64,000 nt of DNA from Cordylochernes scorpioides (Eukaryota; Arthropoda; Arachnida; Pseudoscorpiones; Chernetidae). The DNA lies in the NCBI GenBank assembly GCA_030710605.1, contig CP092864.1:140634277-140698276 (forward strand), read 5' to 3'. Position 1 is the stretch's first letter. Every line of letters starts with the position of its first letter. Shown here piece after piece: positions 31,041-44,492 of the stretch. The notes under the pieces were generated by a model. It saw only the letters and a program-made list of their open reading frames with translations. It did no database searches and was not told where the DNA came from. Made by a program: the position numbers and the translations under genes.

Positions 31041-34000
31041 TAATGGACAAATGCGTTTGTGCTATTCATTATTCATCTGCCTTTCATCAGTTACTATGAA
31101 AGCAGGCCCATTTCTAGCAAAATGCATTTTCCATTACTAGGTGAAGCCAGGTGTACCGAAACCTATAGGGAAGATAAGGCTAATCAAAATGATGGTATGC
31201 TATTCTAGATGTTTATTATTCCGAACATTAGTGGGCATTGTGCATCCTGGCAAAGGGGTTTTTATGTGTTATTATTCTGTCAGCACACTGTTATCAACAT
31301 AGGTTATGGGGGACAGTCATATCATATGTATGGAAGTAAGCAAGGTCATCTGTCTTACCATTCATGGGTATATATACCACCCTTCCACTTTCTTCTTTGG
31401 CCTTGAGGAGTAGGCCCTCCTTGTGGTAAGTCCTCTCAACCCCATCCTTGCCTCTTGTGGTGCTGGATTCATTGCTACCTTCTTTCTGCTAACAATACAG
31501 TTAGAGCATTTCCCTATTACATATTATATATAAAAATTTGGGCGCCAAGAAGTCGTTTAGAAATAACTGACTAGTCCAACTCCTAAAACATGCCAGCATC
31601 TTTATTTAAGTACCAATCAAGACATTCGTGTGGTATAGTTATACATATACAATCAAAGGAAAGGATAATTATAGTTAGCTGAAAGAAATATCTTGATACA
31701 TAATGATTAGCCTATGACATGATGACTTTTGCTAAATAAAAAAAAAAGGTTACAGAAAACAAATTGTGAAAGTAATTATTAAATAAGGCACGAAATATGT
31801 AATGATAAAATGAATCCTTCCATGTTATATGATGGGTATAATATATATATTGAAGAAAACACGTATCATGCAGATAGTGATTAAATATGATAAAAAAATC
31901 ATCCCATGATAGATGATAAAGAAAACTACTACAAAATTATATATGATGACAAAATATATATACTTATACAAGTAAGGCGGATAAAAGACAATAAGGATAA
32001 AATAGATCATGCCTTGAGGGAAGAATAAGCCATGACAACATGTTAAAAAAAATCGCAACATGGCCGGTAAATATTACTAATATCATGAATATCAAAGGAA
32101 ATAAAATTGTTGAAATGAATAGCATATGATTATAATATAATATATATGATATAAAATAATAACATATTCAATTAGAAAATGAAAACACATTATATATATT
32201 TGTGCGCTGAAGGTTCAAGGTTTAGTATCTCAGTTAAGTTTTTCAATCTTATTCAGTCTGGAATCACGAGTTGGTCACTGGGTAATATTCGTCTATCCCG
32301 ATCCTACTGGAGGGTGTGTTTTCTCTTATGTGTTAGATTCCTCTGTTACAATACTCTCAACTCAGATGGGTACGTCATTTAGAATCTTGGTCAAATGGAA
32401 CATAGCCCAGACCTCTATTAAACTACACAGTCCATTTAAATCTAGGGTGACAACCGTATGAAGAAAGCTCTCTGTTTGACAGAGAAACTAATCAACTTCT
32501 CCCATTTTGTTTGTGACTCCGTTTACCTTGTCTCTGGGGTGTGTACAGTTCAGCTACCTCCCCCTTCCAAGAAATTCATATTACTTTCATCTACTAATAT
32601 ACCCTCTATTCATTGACCTGAATCCTACAAATCTACATCTTATAAATTTGAATTTTATCAATCTGAAATTTTGGTTCTTTTACAAATTCCTTCAGAATTC
32701 TACTCCCTGTATAACTGCTCTTAATTCTACTGTCCTCAATACAACACTTCTAAAACTTTGACTCATTGGCTCGTTCTGGCGTCTCGTTCGCGGTCCTTAT
32801 AGTTAACTAATACTTTAAAATCTTATCCTATCATGAAACGAGTTTAAACTCGTTGAAGGTCCTAATAATTACTTATTCTGCCTCTCGAATCGGTCTTATG
32901 CTCGAATTCATTCCAACAAAACGTATGGCAGGGCGAATCCTTTATTAGAAGAAACTTCCGCTAGCTATGGGGGATCAAACTGGTACCAAAAAAAATTCAA
33001 TAGACGGAAACTACTTCGTCTAGAATAACTGGGCAATCTCTGCCTACATGCCAATCTTACAGGACCTCCCGTCTGGAATACCCTCGCTCCAGCCACGCTA
33101 AAAACGTCGAAACTACGGTGTCAGATCGGTTACCCAAGGTCGCGCCGTTATACCCCAGGCTATACGGCATGGCTAAAACAAATCCCCCATCCTGCATAAA
33201 ATTCAATCTATACCTCTTCGTTTCCTCTAATGAGGAGAAGTTTTGTGGGTTTCCTGGTCTGATCATAACCTCCCACAACCTTCCAGTCTGAGAATCAAGA
33301 TATGATCATTATCTACGACTCTTAAAATTCAAGTTGATATAAATAACAAAGAGTACTTGATTACCCTAGTAATAGAAATTAAAATTTTATACTCCCGAGA
33401 GGGGAGACCTAAAAAAATGGAGCGAATACCTTTCCTAACAATAGAGTTTTTACAGTCCTGTGAGGCTATCGTTCCTAACAAATAAAGAAATCAAAATTGA
33501 AAATTGAACCTATTAAATTCCCTAACACGCTCTAAAGTAATTTTGGTCTAACAGTATACTAGTTTTTAACCTTCTCATCATTTATTCCACTTCACATTCA
33601 TACAAAAAAAAAAAATTCAGTCACTGTGGGCATTCATTCTAAAGTTAAAAGCTGCTATAGACGCCAAAACACTCAATAATCTCTATCAAATAAACCCTAA
33701 CAATTTCTAAATTCCAGGACTAATGTGAAATCAAATAAAGTTTTCTAATTAAAACAAATTGGGAACTAAAGCCCTAGGTTACTCAAAGAAAATGCCTCTG
33801 TACAAGCTCTATATATACTAACACTTTATACTCGATAAATGATTGTTAACAATAATTGTTAACAATTCTAAATAATCTGGAAGCTAACCTACCAAAAAAA
33901 AAAAGAATCAGTGTAACTTCAAAAACTGCCCTTGCCTTGACACTAAGCGACTTTTCACGACAATTCTATAAAGACACACACAAATTATAATGGTGAATAA

Positions 34001-37000
34001 AGGACCATTAAATGTGACACCTCATAAAAGCGGATTGAGTCACTCCCCTAGCCACCGTGGGTGAAGTCACTATCTTCTTACTTCATCGTGCGTCTGTCCC
34101 CTTTGCAGTAGTCCGACTTCAACACTCTATTGAAAGATGGATTTATAGGGTTTATGATTCACTACCCAACACTAACATTCTCAAGTGCTTTCCAAGGATC
34201 GACTACGGTCTGGGCCTACTTAACTTCTACCCCTGGCTTAGGGTCCCTATACTTCACAACTTTACTCTGAAAGATTGACCTTTCATGTCCTCATTAGAAA
34301 CCTATTTCAAAGCTACTACCTGAAGGCCAGGGATTATAGGGTTTCTGAATTACCCAACACAAGCCATAGGATGCCTATTAGGTTTGTTGTTTTAGACATA
34401 GCCCCCCTCTAAGTTGTGATTTCCTACACCTTCCTTCACCTATTACTCCTGATAATAACTAAAATTTCAGATTTACACTAAATAGTTAATTCACAATGGT
34501 ATACATTATTCTCATTGGTCTTTGAAACTCGGGTTTTAACAAGAAATAGTTTGTATATATAAAAAAAAAGGAATCCTAATGAAGTTCTACTTTAAAAAAA
34601 AAAAAGGTTTTTAAATGAAAAAAAAAAAAAAAAAAGGTTGAAATCTCTAAACTTCTCATTCTATCGAGCTGATTCTCCGTACACACTCCAAAGTCCTAGT
34701 TAGAGGCGACAGTCTAAGCAGAATTTACACTGTGTGGGCCTTTTTACCCTTGTAGACCTGCGTAAAGTTAAACTGTTCACACTAACTCTGTCAACTTCCC
34801 CTCGTCTCATTACTTCTGAGTTCGCTCTGGTTCTATTGTTGGATAAAATTGTAACATAACAATAAAAAGAAACTAAAATTTTCCTAAATCATATCCTGAC
34901 AGGTTGTACAAGCTCTTCAGAACGGTGTGTCATATTAAAACAAGGTTGTGAGACGACTCTTAATTATATACTATACTAAAAATGAGGCTGAGCCAATTCT
35001 ACACTAGGAGAACACGAAAACCCAAGATGTCGTCCTTGTAGCGAGCATGGAGCCCTATCACAAACCCGAAGTGCAAGAACAGACTGCCTAAGGTCTTGTG
35101 ACCGACTAGTAAGCAGCGGGATGACGCTCCTCGTGTTGAGGGAGCGATGTCAGGGGGACAGAGTTTCCTGGTATTCCCTCTTATCTGGCACGACCGGTCG
35201 GGGTGAACAGTCGCGTCTCGTGAAAGGAGGAAATATCTGAGTTCCCCCCTCTTGCTCTAACTGTTGGGTCGATTTGGCTCATGTAAATAGTAACTCTTAT
35301 ACTATATCTAAAATCTCTCATATAACTTATTAAATAAAACGGTGTAAAAACGGTGTTCTATACAAGGATAAGGTTGTGACATTTTTCTCTAAATGACACA
35401 CTAATATTAAAACAAATTGTGAAGATCTTTAAAGATGGCAACAAACACTACAGTAAGGTTGTGAGACGGTATTCTGCACAAAGACAAGGTTGAGACAAAT
35501 AACACACAAACCCTGAAACATGGTGTTAAAGCTCCTTTCAACACTTAGCACTAGAACACATGTTTAAAAAAAAAACTGCAAACTGTTTAAAGTTCACCAT
35601 AACACTAAGACATATTTGCTATTTAATATATAACCTAATATTGTAATTAATAAAGACCTATCTATATTAAATAGTGTATACTGTTGCCGAAACTTATGTA
35701 AATCAGCTTACACAAACCCCCAGTGCATAATATGTCTTATTTTAAAAGAAATAGTTCTATCGAGGCGATATTGCGGTCGACAGCTACGCTTTACACATTA
35801 AGTGTACTTTCTTCTATCAACCTTTATCTACTATTTACAAAACTCTTTACCCAACCCTTTCCAATTCTTTCTCTTTCAACATCTTTCTGCATCTTTCTAT
35901 CTCTTTCTCATCAACATTCAACGCTTTCTCACTCTTTTTATCACTTTCAACACCTCTTTCATCCCTCTGAAGTCTCTTCGAAACCCGTCATCGGGATCTG
36001 GATCCCGATCTATTATCACTCTTAATTTTGAACTACTCTATTCCAACAGCCTATGACCCTTAAGCTTTATAACTCCATATACACTCGGCGGGGTAGTTAC
36101 CTTGTTAAGAAAACCTATAATGTCATAGATCATTTAGAGAGAGAACATAACAAATTTGTGCGAATAGTTTGCTTCAACTATTGATTGTAAGCCTATTAAA
36201 CTCGTTCTCTTTAGGTTGGCTCGCTCATTAGTCTTCGATTTTTTTCATTCAATGGTCATATTGAGTCCACATGGGTGCTAAACGTAAACTGTATTAAGAT
36301 GGTGTAGTTTTCTAGTTTTCGAATTATATGACAGTTAGAAAAAAAAAATCCTGGAAATATCTCGCACTGGCTACTATTAAAAAAATTGAATGGGGTACAA
36401 CTCCGATCTTACAGGATACCTCATGGCTCATAGAATTGAATCGCTCATTTCTCACTAAAATATTCACACAGGGTATGGAGGTCTCCAGCGGTTCTATAGC
36501 TATTGGTCAACTAAATTAATAAATGGCAGGAATTGAAGCTAGTTTAAATGCTCATGTGCTGTTTTGTCATGCGTCTTTATGTCATCTGCAAAGGAAAGTG
36601 TCGCCTCAAAGGACCTAATTCTGGGACTAACATCCGCTGCACATTTCAGGAAGGAGTGGTCGTCCATACAATAGCAAGATATCATTTTGCTGCCAATGTA
36701 CAATGTTGAGAATTTTCCATGTCGTCATTTTGTCGATCCCCAATCTTCTAGGGTGTTTCTTTAAGCATTTCTCGATGTCATTTAATGCTCCATGCGATCC
36801 CGCCCGGCATTCAATAAGTAAGTATTTGATCGTACCACCTCCAGGAGACCATCCCATTGCGGCCGAATCATTTCCACCCAACTTATAACGCCGTCCATAT
36901 CGCGTAATTGAAATTAGTGTAAAACTCAAAGAATAAGATCTTAATCTCTTAATTCTTTACTAATTTCAGTTGGCTCAACATAAATCTTCTCAATTATTAA

Positions 37001-39002
37001 TTTAGTACAGTGGCGTGACATGTCACACTTCTTCTAGTTCTTTCGCAAGCTCGATTAATCCCAGTGAAAGCCAGTTCAGGCGTCAATCCCGTGCTAACCC
37101 GTCATGCATGACTTCAAATTTAGAAATTATTAGACCTGAATATTTGCAGTGACATCTACTTCCACTGAAAGTATTTAAGACATAAGGCTGCCTCTTATCT
37201 TGTTTAAATCACTGTCTTTACTCCCATATGCCTGTGTTAACTTTAACCATGACCTTATCAATTCTCAAAATTCTGCCTATCGAATATCCTGAGGATCAAT
37301 GTTCTTCTTGTCTACGGCGGATTAACACAATAATTGTTCTCTAGAGTTATCTGCGTCGAGTGGTCAGTCTGTACTACTAATTCTCCACTCTAACTCCAGG
37401 ATTCCTTTATCTACTCAGGCTGTTCAAAATTTTTCAAGACAGTTGTTCAAATCCCCAATGATAATCTGCTAAATTTCGATAATTATTGAAATTCTCATTA
37501 AACAGACTAACTACACCTTCCTGACACAGAAGTGTCCAGCATCAAGATATGGCGTACTGCCCATTTCTTCATTTGATGACTGTGTCAAATTACAGCTGAA
37601 GAAACATACTAAGCATATAACTGGTTTAAATTTCATGTAATCTCATCATGCCTTCTGCTGGCAAATATTTACTGTAAGATTCAATACTATCAAGATGGTT
37701 TTATTTGTCTTCATCCAAAAAAAATGTTTCAGAAATAGAATCTTGGAAATCTCTACTAAGGACAAAAATTATACATTTGTCAATTCAGGATAACCTTCCC
37801 TTGTCAGAGTGTATACAGGATATTTAAGATCATATGCAGTTGGAGGCATCATGAGAAAAAAAAATCGGTTGCCTGACGCGGCTTTTTATGGTGATCAAAC
37901 TTCTCTCTTCACGGGTACGCTAACTGGATCTTCAATTCTATTTTCACCTTAAGGCTCATATATCTGGATGCACAGGCTAGTATGATTTGATAGAAAGCGC
38001 TATTAAAATGAAGTTAAGATATTTGTATCCAGCAATAATTATCAGAACTCACCTCTGCTGTGAGAAAATTATATCAGAGCTATGATGAAAAAAAAAAATG
38101 CTAAGTCAAGTACGTGGTGGAGACAGGAAGGAGAGACATCAATAGAATATATGAACATAGACGCAACGTTATTAATCAAGACAATAGATCTCTAATTCTT
38201 CCTACACTGCAAAGAAACAGGTCACATTTTCGCATTAGGAGAACCTAGGATACATTACAATAACATAAACAGCAAATATCAAAGGCTTATAATTGATTCT
38301 CTATTATTCAGAAAACACAATAGCATTAATAGAAAATAGATTTGCCCGAAACATATAACACAATATATCCTAGTACCAGCTAATAATATCAACAATAATA
38401 TAAATAACTTATATGTAATAGCCAATAACTATTATAAAACTACTTAAATAATAGAATTTCTAACCTATAAGATAATTCATAGAATATAGCAAACAATAGT
38501 AGAAAATGTGTAATACCTTAATCCAAAAAAATATGTCTTAAGAAAACAAATAATATGCAAAACTTTCTAATGTATATATATATATGTACATAGAATCATA
38601 ATAGTTTTAGCATCAGGCGACGTTATATTTTCTTGATATATTGTATATGTTTCTCCTGTAGAAGGGCGGACAAGCTCGAAAGCTCGAGAAGACCAGAATA
38701 AAATATACTCATCCCCATAGACGTTTTACTTTGATATCAGAAATCAATGATAATATTAAGGTTTTGCCACAAACAATGTGAATCGTAAAAGACAGCGGCG
38801 AGAAATGCGGTATACACCGCCTCAACATAACTTTCATTGCCTGATAAAATGCCAGTGAAACGGAAAGCATAAATTAAAATTCACGATTTATAATAGACTG
38901 TTAATCTCAGGATGCGTGGACTACTTCACCAATACTTAAAAATAGTATGGCTTTTCATTAGGTATATATTTCTAAAGTATAGGGGAAGAAACATATACTA
39001 AA
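31024..39002 (-). other. LARD internal region, about 8 kb, no coding capacity seen
   Basis: No protein-coding frame can be supported on either strand. Frames of 60-108 codons (for example 36627-36929 minus, 33057-33278 minus) resemble no family. Composition varies: a GC-richer block at 35020-35260, a pyrimidine-rich stretch at 35860-35960, long A runs at 34560-34640. Conserved non-coding interiors are known for LARDs, where structure may serve packaging; whether that applies here is unknown. Confidence 0.7.
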
Positions 39003-39025
39003 TTCGAGCCCCACGTTGGGCGCCA
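39003..39025 (-). other. LARD primer-binding site, tRNA-Lys(CUU)
   Basis: The minus strand starts TGGCGCCCAACGTGGGGCTC, the exact complement of the tRNA-Lys(CUU) 3' end including CCA, one base from the LTR edge. The length of the match (23 bases) makes chance unlikely. Confidence 0.88.
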
Positions 39026-40256
39026 TTGATGGGTTCCCGGTTTGGATAGTTGAAAAGGGAGGATACACGATGTGACTTATTAAAGTTTCCTTACTTAAGT
39101 ATATATATATATAGCAATTTAGGCCAACAACCTCATGTATATAACCCGCAGCAAGACCTTAATGTTGTATAATAGCAGCACAGCTGTCAGTGATGCACTA
39201 TCGGCATATGTCTTTACATCATCACATGTAATGCAATTTGTGCAAACAGGATAAATAAAATAAATAAAAAAGAAAGGGGGGGGGAAAACTCTGTAATTGA
39301 TTAAGAGTTGAGCTAAAGCAAGGATCGAGCATATAATATTGTCAGAACAATGGTCTAAAGATGGAAACAGCCGCGACACTATTATACAATTTCATCAGAC
39401 AACCCATGAAATCGTTATTAAATTGGGCAATCTATAAAACACTGAAACACAGACACTCGCGGCAATGTATGTGGCCGGTAATTTATGGGAGACTTGATTA
39501 TTAGTAACATTCCCTTCAAATAGGTAAGAAACATACAACATTTCATTTAAACAGTGGGAATAGCACCATAAGGCAAATTATGTATGAAATAGGTAACAGA
39601 GGAAACAAGAAAATTTCTCTAGATATTTATTTAAATATCTTAAAATTTGGGAACATGTCTATACTGACGAGATATGCTATTTACATAGTAAAATTTAGAT
39701 AGAGGTGACCTGAAGTTACTTTATAGCCCTTTAGGGCCCATGCGAAATCTAGGTTGGCTACTACCCAAAAGGGGGGGGGAGGCGCTAAGTCATAATGACA
39801 AATGGCTTACCTTTTCTCGAAAGTGCCGGCAAAGGTCTGGTGTCCTGTCTGCAGACTGTCCTTTCACTGAGCGACTCCGATCCAATCTCGCCTTTTGGCA
39901 AAGAACCTCCTCTTATTCATGTCTCTCTCCATTTTCATTCGCCGAAAGAAACACCAATCAAAATGGCCAACGCTCCAGTATCAATTTCATAGACGCCCCA
40001 GGCCTCATCAAAATAGAACATATAGTATTACCAAAACAAAAAAATCTAAAGAGAGAAACAACCACGGCACTAGTGTAAGATTTCAGACTCCAGGCCTCTT
40101 CCATCAAAATAGAACATATAGTATTACCAAAACAAAAAAATCTAAAGAGAGCAACACCTACGGCGATAGTGTAAAATTTCAGACCCCAGCCCCCTCCCCT
40201 CCACATGGATTGAAATAAAATCCTCCCTTTTTCTCGGGACGATATATATATATCGC

Positions 40257-40600
40257 TGATGTATATAGTTGTTCATTTGTTTTAAATAAATATTAAATTG
40301 ATGTATATAGTTGTTCATTTGTTTTAAATAAATATCAAATTGATGTATATATTTGTTTAGTTATTTTGCATATTTTTCATCTGTGAATTAATCTTATAAT
40401 TTGGTCTATGAAAATAAAAATATTGGACCAGTGACCAAAACAAAATGTAAATAGATCGCTTAATGTTATATAGTTAGGATAGAGAATGGTTAGGCAGGAT
40501 ATATATTTAAATGTTATGCTTGTGTAATTTTAATCTTAATTGAATAAAAATATTTAAATTATAAATGTGTTATAAATCTTAAATACCAAGCATTAAAACA
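40257..40600 (+). repeat. Gypsy 2 5' LTR
   Basis: 344 bp, TGATGTATATAG ... AGCATTAAAACA. Followed by ACTGGCGACGAGG containing the primer site. Confidence 0.93.
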
Positions 40601-40673
40601 ACTGGCGACGAGGAAAAGCAAATTTTGTAAAGAAAAAAGAATTTAAATAGTGAAAAGAAATTATACTTTAAAA

Positions 40674-43600
40674 ATGTCTTCAGGAATGTTTGAAAGATTT
40701 GACGAAAATCTAGAGAATGTTGAGAATTATATTTATCGCTTGAAACAATTCATGCTAATTTCTAAAACAAAAGAAGACTTTAAGACGCCATTTCCGATAT
40801 CAAGCATCGGACCTAAATATTTCGGAATCTCGCGAAGTTTGGTTTTTCCGGAGGAAGTTGATCAAGTTCCCTTTGATGAATTGTGCAGGATCTTATTGAA
40901 ACATTTCAATCCTAAGACCAATATAATATATGAAAGATTTGTATTCCAGAAAATGGATCAAAAATCAGGCGAGGCAATTTCGAAATATATAATACGCCTA
41001 AAAGAACAGGCTCAAAGGTGTAACTTTGGAGATTTTCTGCAAGAATCCCTAAGAGACAGATTTGTAGCAGGCATCATTGATACACCAACCCAAAAGAAGC
41101 TACTACAGGAAGAAGGATTGACTTTTGAGGGAGCATTAGACATCGCTCTGTCTGCCGAGTCTGCAGATAAAGACCTACACAACCTCAAGAGATCCGAAGA
41201 TGCCCATCGGTCCCCACAGCATCTTCATGCCATCAATAATCCCTGCAAACACTGTGGTAAGAACAACCATCTACACTATAATTGTTTTTTTAAATCAGCT
41301 AATTGTAGAGTTTGTGGTAGGGTAGGGCATATTTCTACAATATGTTATAAAAAAGACAGTTCTGCCCGTAAATTGCCCAGAAATCCCAAAAATACTTTTA
41401 ATAAATTTAAAAAGCATGCTAATGATAATAATCCTTCGGGATCTCAAAATAATTTATCATTGAATAATATAAATTTACATCCTCCTTTGACTGAAACAGT
41501 ATATGTAAATAATATAAAATTGTTGGCTGAAATTGATACTGGAGCAGCCATTACTACATTAACTAAATATGAGTACTTTAAATATTTCAAAAATGTTAAA
41601 TTAAATAAATGTAATACAGTCTTGACAGGCTATAGTGGCTCTAAAATACCTATTTTGGGCAAGGCTAAATTTGATATAAAATTAAGAAATGTTTCTAGAA
41701 CCATTGAAATACTAATAACTAATTTAAATTGTTCTAAATTTCTCTTAGGAAGAGATTTCCTTAATCTTTTCAATATTTCATTCAATTATTTGCATAAATT
41801 GGACTCTTTTAATATAGATTCACTTTTAAATGATTATGAGTCCATTTTTGAATGCAAATCTGGCCCTATTAAAGGTATCAAATGCCATCTTGATGTGAAG
41901 GCCGACTTTATCCCAAAATTTTACAAATTTAGACAAGTTCCTTTTGCATTAAAACAACTTGTGGAAAATGAAATTGATAAGTTGGTTGATTTGAATATTT
42001 TGTCTCCAATAGATAAAAGTGATTGTGCTTCACCACTTGTTTGTGTTGCAAAACCAAATGGCCAAATTAGACTTTGCGCTGATTTTAAAAAGAGTTTAAA
42101 TCCTTACTTAGAGGATGTCAAATATCCTATTCCTAACATAGATTCAGTCTTGAGTAATTTTCAAGGAAAGAAATTATTTACTAAATTAGATTTGTCAAAG
42201 GCTTACCATCAAATTGAGATGGATGATATTTCAAAAAAGTATTTGGTTGTCTCCACTCACAAAGGTTTATATAAATATAATCGTTTGGCCTTTGGTATAA
42301 AGACTGCTTCTGAAATATTTCAGAAGACAATGGAATCCTTCTTCTCGGGAATCAATGATGTTTACATTTATTTTGATGATATTCTTATCGCATCAGAGGA
42401 TTTGGAAAGCCATTTAGATATTCTTAAAAGAACACTTAATATTCTTAAAGAAAATAATTTTACAATAAACAAAAATAAGTGCTTGTTTGTTAAAAATGAG
42501 ATTGAATATCTTGGACATAAAATTAATGAATTTGGTATATATCCCTTGAAAGACAAGCTAGCTTGCATAAAGAATTGTCCAGTTCCTAAGAATATAACTG
42601 AATTAAAAAGCTTCCTTGGATTTTTGTCATTTTATAGTAAATTTTTGCCAAGTCTTTCAGATTTAGCACATCCTTTATACAACCTATTAAAAAAGAATGT
42701 TAGATGGTCTTGGAATGCTGGGACAGATAGATCCTTCAATTCCTGTAAAAATGCATTAGATGAGACCACATGTTTATCGCATTATTCCCTAAATTTCCCT
42801 TTGATTCTCTCTTGTGATGCAAGTCAGGTGGGAATAGGAGCAACCCTTTCACATTTGAAGGATGGGGAGGAAAGGCCTGTGTGTTTCATTTCCAGAACGT
42901 TAAATGTTCATGAAAGAAAATATTCTCAAGTTGAAAGAGAAGGACTTGCAATTGTCTTTGCAGTAAATAAATTAAAAAATTACCTTTTTGGTAGGAAATT
43001 TACCATTTACACTGATCACAAGCCCTTAATAACTATTTTTGGAGATAAAACAAATTTGCCTCCACTCATTGCAAATAGACTTCATAGATGGGCTCTAACT
43101 CTTTCAAATTATAGTTTTGAGATTAAGTATAAAAAAGGAAAGGATAATATTATTCCAGATTTCCTTTCTAGATTTCCAGAGTTTCATGAGAATAATTTGG
43201 AATATAATGATGGGAGTGGTGAAATTTTACTCTTAAATACTTCCATCATTGACCATGTTCTTGTGGCTCATGAAATACAATTAGACAGGACTTTATTCAA
43301 ATTGTATAAAATTATTGAGACAGGGGAGGTACCCTCAAGTCCCAATGATGATCTCATTCCTTATTTAAAAAGGATTGATGACTTTACCATTCTCCAAGAA
43401 TGTATTTTTCTGGAGAATAGGATGGTTATCCCAAAAAGTCTACATGAAAGGGTACTTCAAATTTTACATGAGAGCCATGCAGGAACTAATAAAATGAAAA
43501 TGATGGCACGTTCATCTATTTGGTGGCCCGGCATGGACTCTTCAATAGAAATAATTACAAAAAATTGCAGAACTTGTCTTTCTAATGAAAGTTTGCCTCC

Positions 43601-44453
43601 TCAAAGAACTGAGAGTTGGCCTAAATATGCAGGACCATGGAGGAGGGTTCACATGGACTATTTCAATTTCAAAAACAAACTGTTTTTACTAGCAGTAGAT
43701 TCATTTTCTTCATGGGTTGAAGTTTCTGAAGTACCATCTACCAGTGCATATTTTTGTATAAATTTTATGAGAAATTGTATTGCTCGCTACGGATTTCCAC
43801 AAGTAGTGGTTTCTGATAATGGTCCTCCTTTCTTTAGTAGTGACTTTGGTGATTTTTTGTCTAAGAATGGCATATCCCATGTGACATCTCCCCCATATCA
43901 CCCACAATCGAATGGACAGGCAGAAGTCTCTGTAAGAGAGGTAAAGAAATTGCTAAAAAAGCAATTATATGAAAATGAGCAGGTGGAACTAAATTTGGCT
44001 CTGTCCAGGGCTTTGTTCTTTATAAGGACCGATGTAAATATTAGGAAAGGGACATCACCTGCGGAACTGTTTCTTGGAAGAAAGATCAGATCAAGACTTT
44101 CGGTGTTATCAAAAGAAGAAGTAAAAGCCTCCAAATTCAATAGTCAATATGTTAACAGTAAATTTAAAGTGGATGAGACTGTGAAGTTTAGGTGGATTAC
44201 TAATGGGCATCCCTCTTGGTATACAGGAAAGATAATTAAAATACTAGGAAGGAATGTTTATTTAATAAAACAAGGTGACAGTATAAAAAAGGTTCATCAA
44301 AACTACATTAGAAAAATGTTGCCTGGTAAATCACATCCCACTAATATGAATGATGCTGAACGTGTGCCAACTCCAATCTCGGAGGAGAAAAGTATTACAA
44401 CCCCCAGGTATCCTCAGAGGGAGCGCAGATGTCCGCAGAGATATGGAGAGTAA
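40674..44453 (+). CDS. gag-pol: Gypsy 2 Gag-Pol polyprotein, intact single frame
   Basis: 1259 residues from the ATG at 40674 (MSSGMFERFDE); an in-frame GTG lies 24 bases upstream. Capsid-like region about 1-185; CCHC knuckles CKHCGKNNHLHYNC (about 191) and CRVCGRVGHISTIC; protease AEIDTGAAITTL (about 287) with LLGRDFL; RT LCADFKKSLN, FTKLDLSKAYHQ and YFDD (about 565); RNase H LSCDASQVGIG (about 712) and TDHKPLITIF; integrase zinc domain HESHAG...CRTC (about 931), catalytic MDYFNF, VVSDNGPPF and NGQAEVSV with 35 residues between the second Asp and the Glu. Gag and Pol share one frame, so no frameshift is needed, as in some mag-like gypsy elements. All catalytic residues looked for are present. 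Confidence 0.95.
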   Translation: MSSGMFERFDENLENVENYIYRLKQFMLISKTKEDFKTPFPISSIGPKYFGISRSLVFPEEVDQVPFDELCRILLKHFNPKTNIIYERFVFQKMDQKSGEAISKYIIRLKEQAQRCNFGDFLQESLRDRFVAGIIDTPTQKKLLQEEGLTFEGALDIALSAESADKDLHNLKRSEDAHRSPQHLHAINNPCKHCGKNNHLHYNCFFKSANCRVCGRVGHISTICYKKDSSARKLPRNPKNTFNKFKKHANDNNPSGSQNNLSLNNINLHPPLTETVYVNNIKLLAEIDTGAAITTLTKYEYFKYFKNVKLNKCNTVLTGYSGSKIPILGKAKFDIKLRNVSRTIEILITNLNCSKFLLGRDFLNLFNISFNYLHKLDSFNIDSLLNDYESIFECKSGPIKGIKCHLDVKADFIPKFYKFRQVPFALKQLVENEIDKLVDLNILSPIDKSDCASPLVCVAKPNGQIRLCADFKKSLNPYLEDVKYPIPNIDSVLSNFQGKKLFTKLDLSKAYHQIEMDDISKKYLVVSTHKGLYKYNRLAFGIKTASEIFQKTMESFFSGINDVYIYFDDILIASEDLESHLDILKRTLNILKENNFTINKNKCLFVKNEIEYLGHKINEFGIYPLKDKLACIKNCPVPKNITELKSFLGFLSFYSKFLPSLSDLAHPLYNLLKKNVRWSWNAGTDRSFNSCKNALDETTCLSHYSLNFPLILSCDASQVGIGATLSHLKDGEERPVCFISRTLNVHERKYSQVEREGLAIVFAVNKLKNYLFGRKFTIYTDHKPLITIFGDKTNLPPLIANRLHRWALTLSNYSFEIKYKKGKDNIIPDFLSRFPEFHENNLEYNDGSGEILLLNTSIIDHVLVAHEIQLDRTLFKLYKIIETGEVPSSPNDDLIPYLKRIDDFTILQECIFLENRMVIPKSLHERVLQILHESHAGTNKMKMMARSSIWWPGMDSSIEIITKNCRTCLSNESLPPQRTESWPKYAGPWRRVHMDYFNFKNKLFLLAVDSFSSWVEVSEVPSTSAYFCINFMRNCIARYGFPQVVVSDNGPPFFSSDFGDFLSKNGISHVTSPPYHPQSNGQAEVSVREVKKLLKKQLYENEQVELNLALSRALFFIRTDVNIRKGTSPAELFLGRKIRSRLSVLSKEEVKASKFNSQYVNSKFKVDETVKFRWITNGHPSWYTGKIIKILGRNVYLIKQGDSIKKVHQNYIRKMLPGKSHPTNMNDAERVPTPISEEKSITTPRYPQRERRCPQRYGE

Positions 44454-44492
44454 ATAAATAAATAAAGGGGGCCAAGCCTAAGAAGGGGGAAT

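Noticed and set aside
36627-36929. A 100-codon minus-strand frame inside the LARD as a gene
   Set aside because: No recognised motif and no supporting context; size is within chance for this length of DNA.
39003-39025. A tRNA-Lys gene fragment
   Set aside because: Only the 3' 23 bases are present, at the exact position of a primer site next to the LTR.
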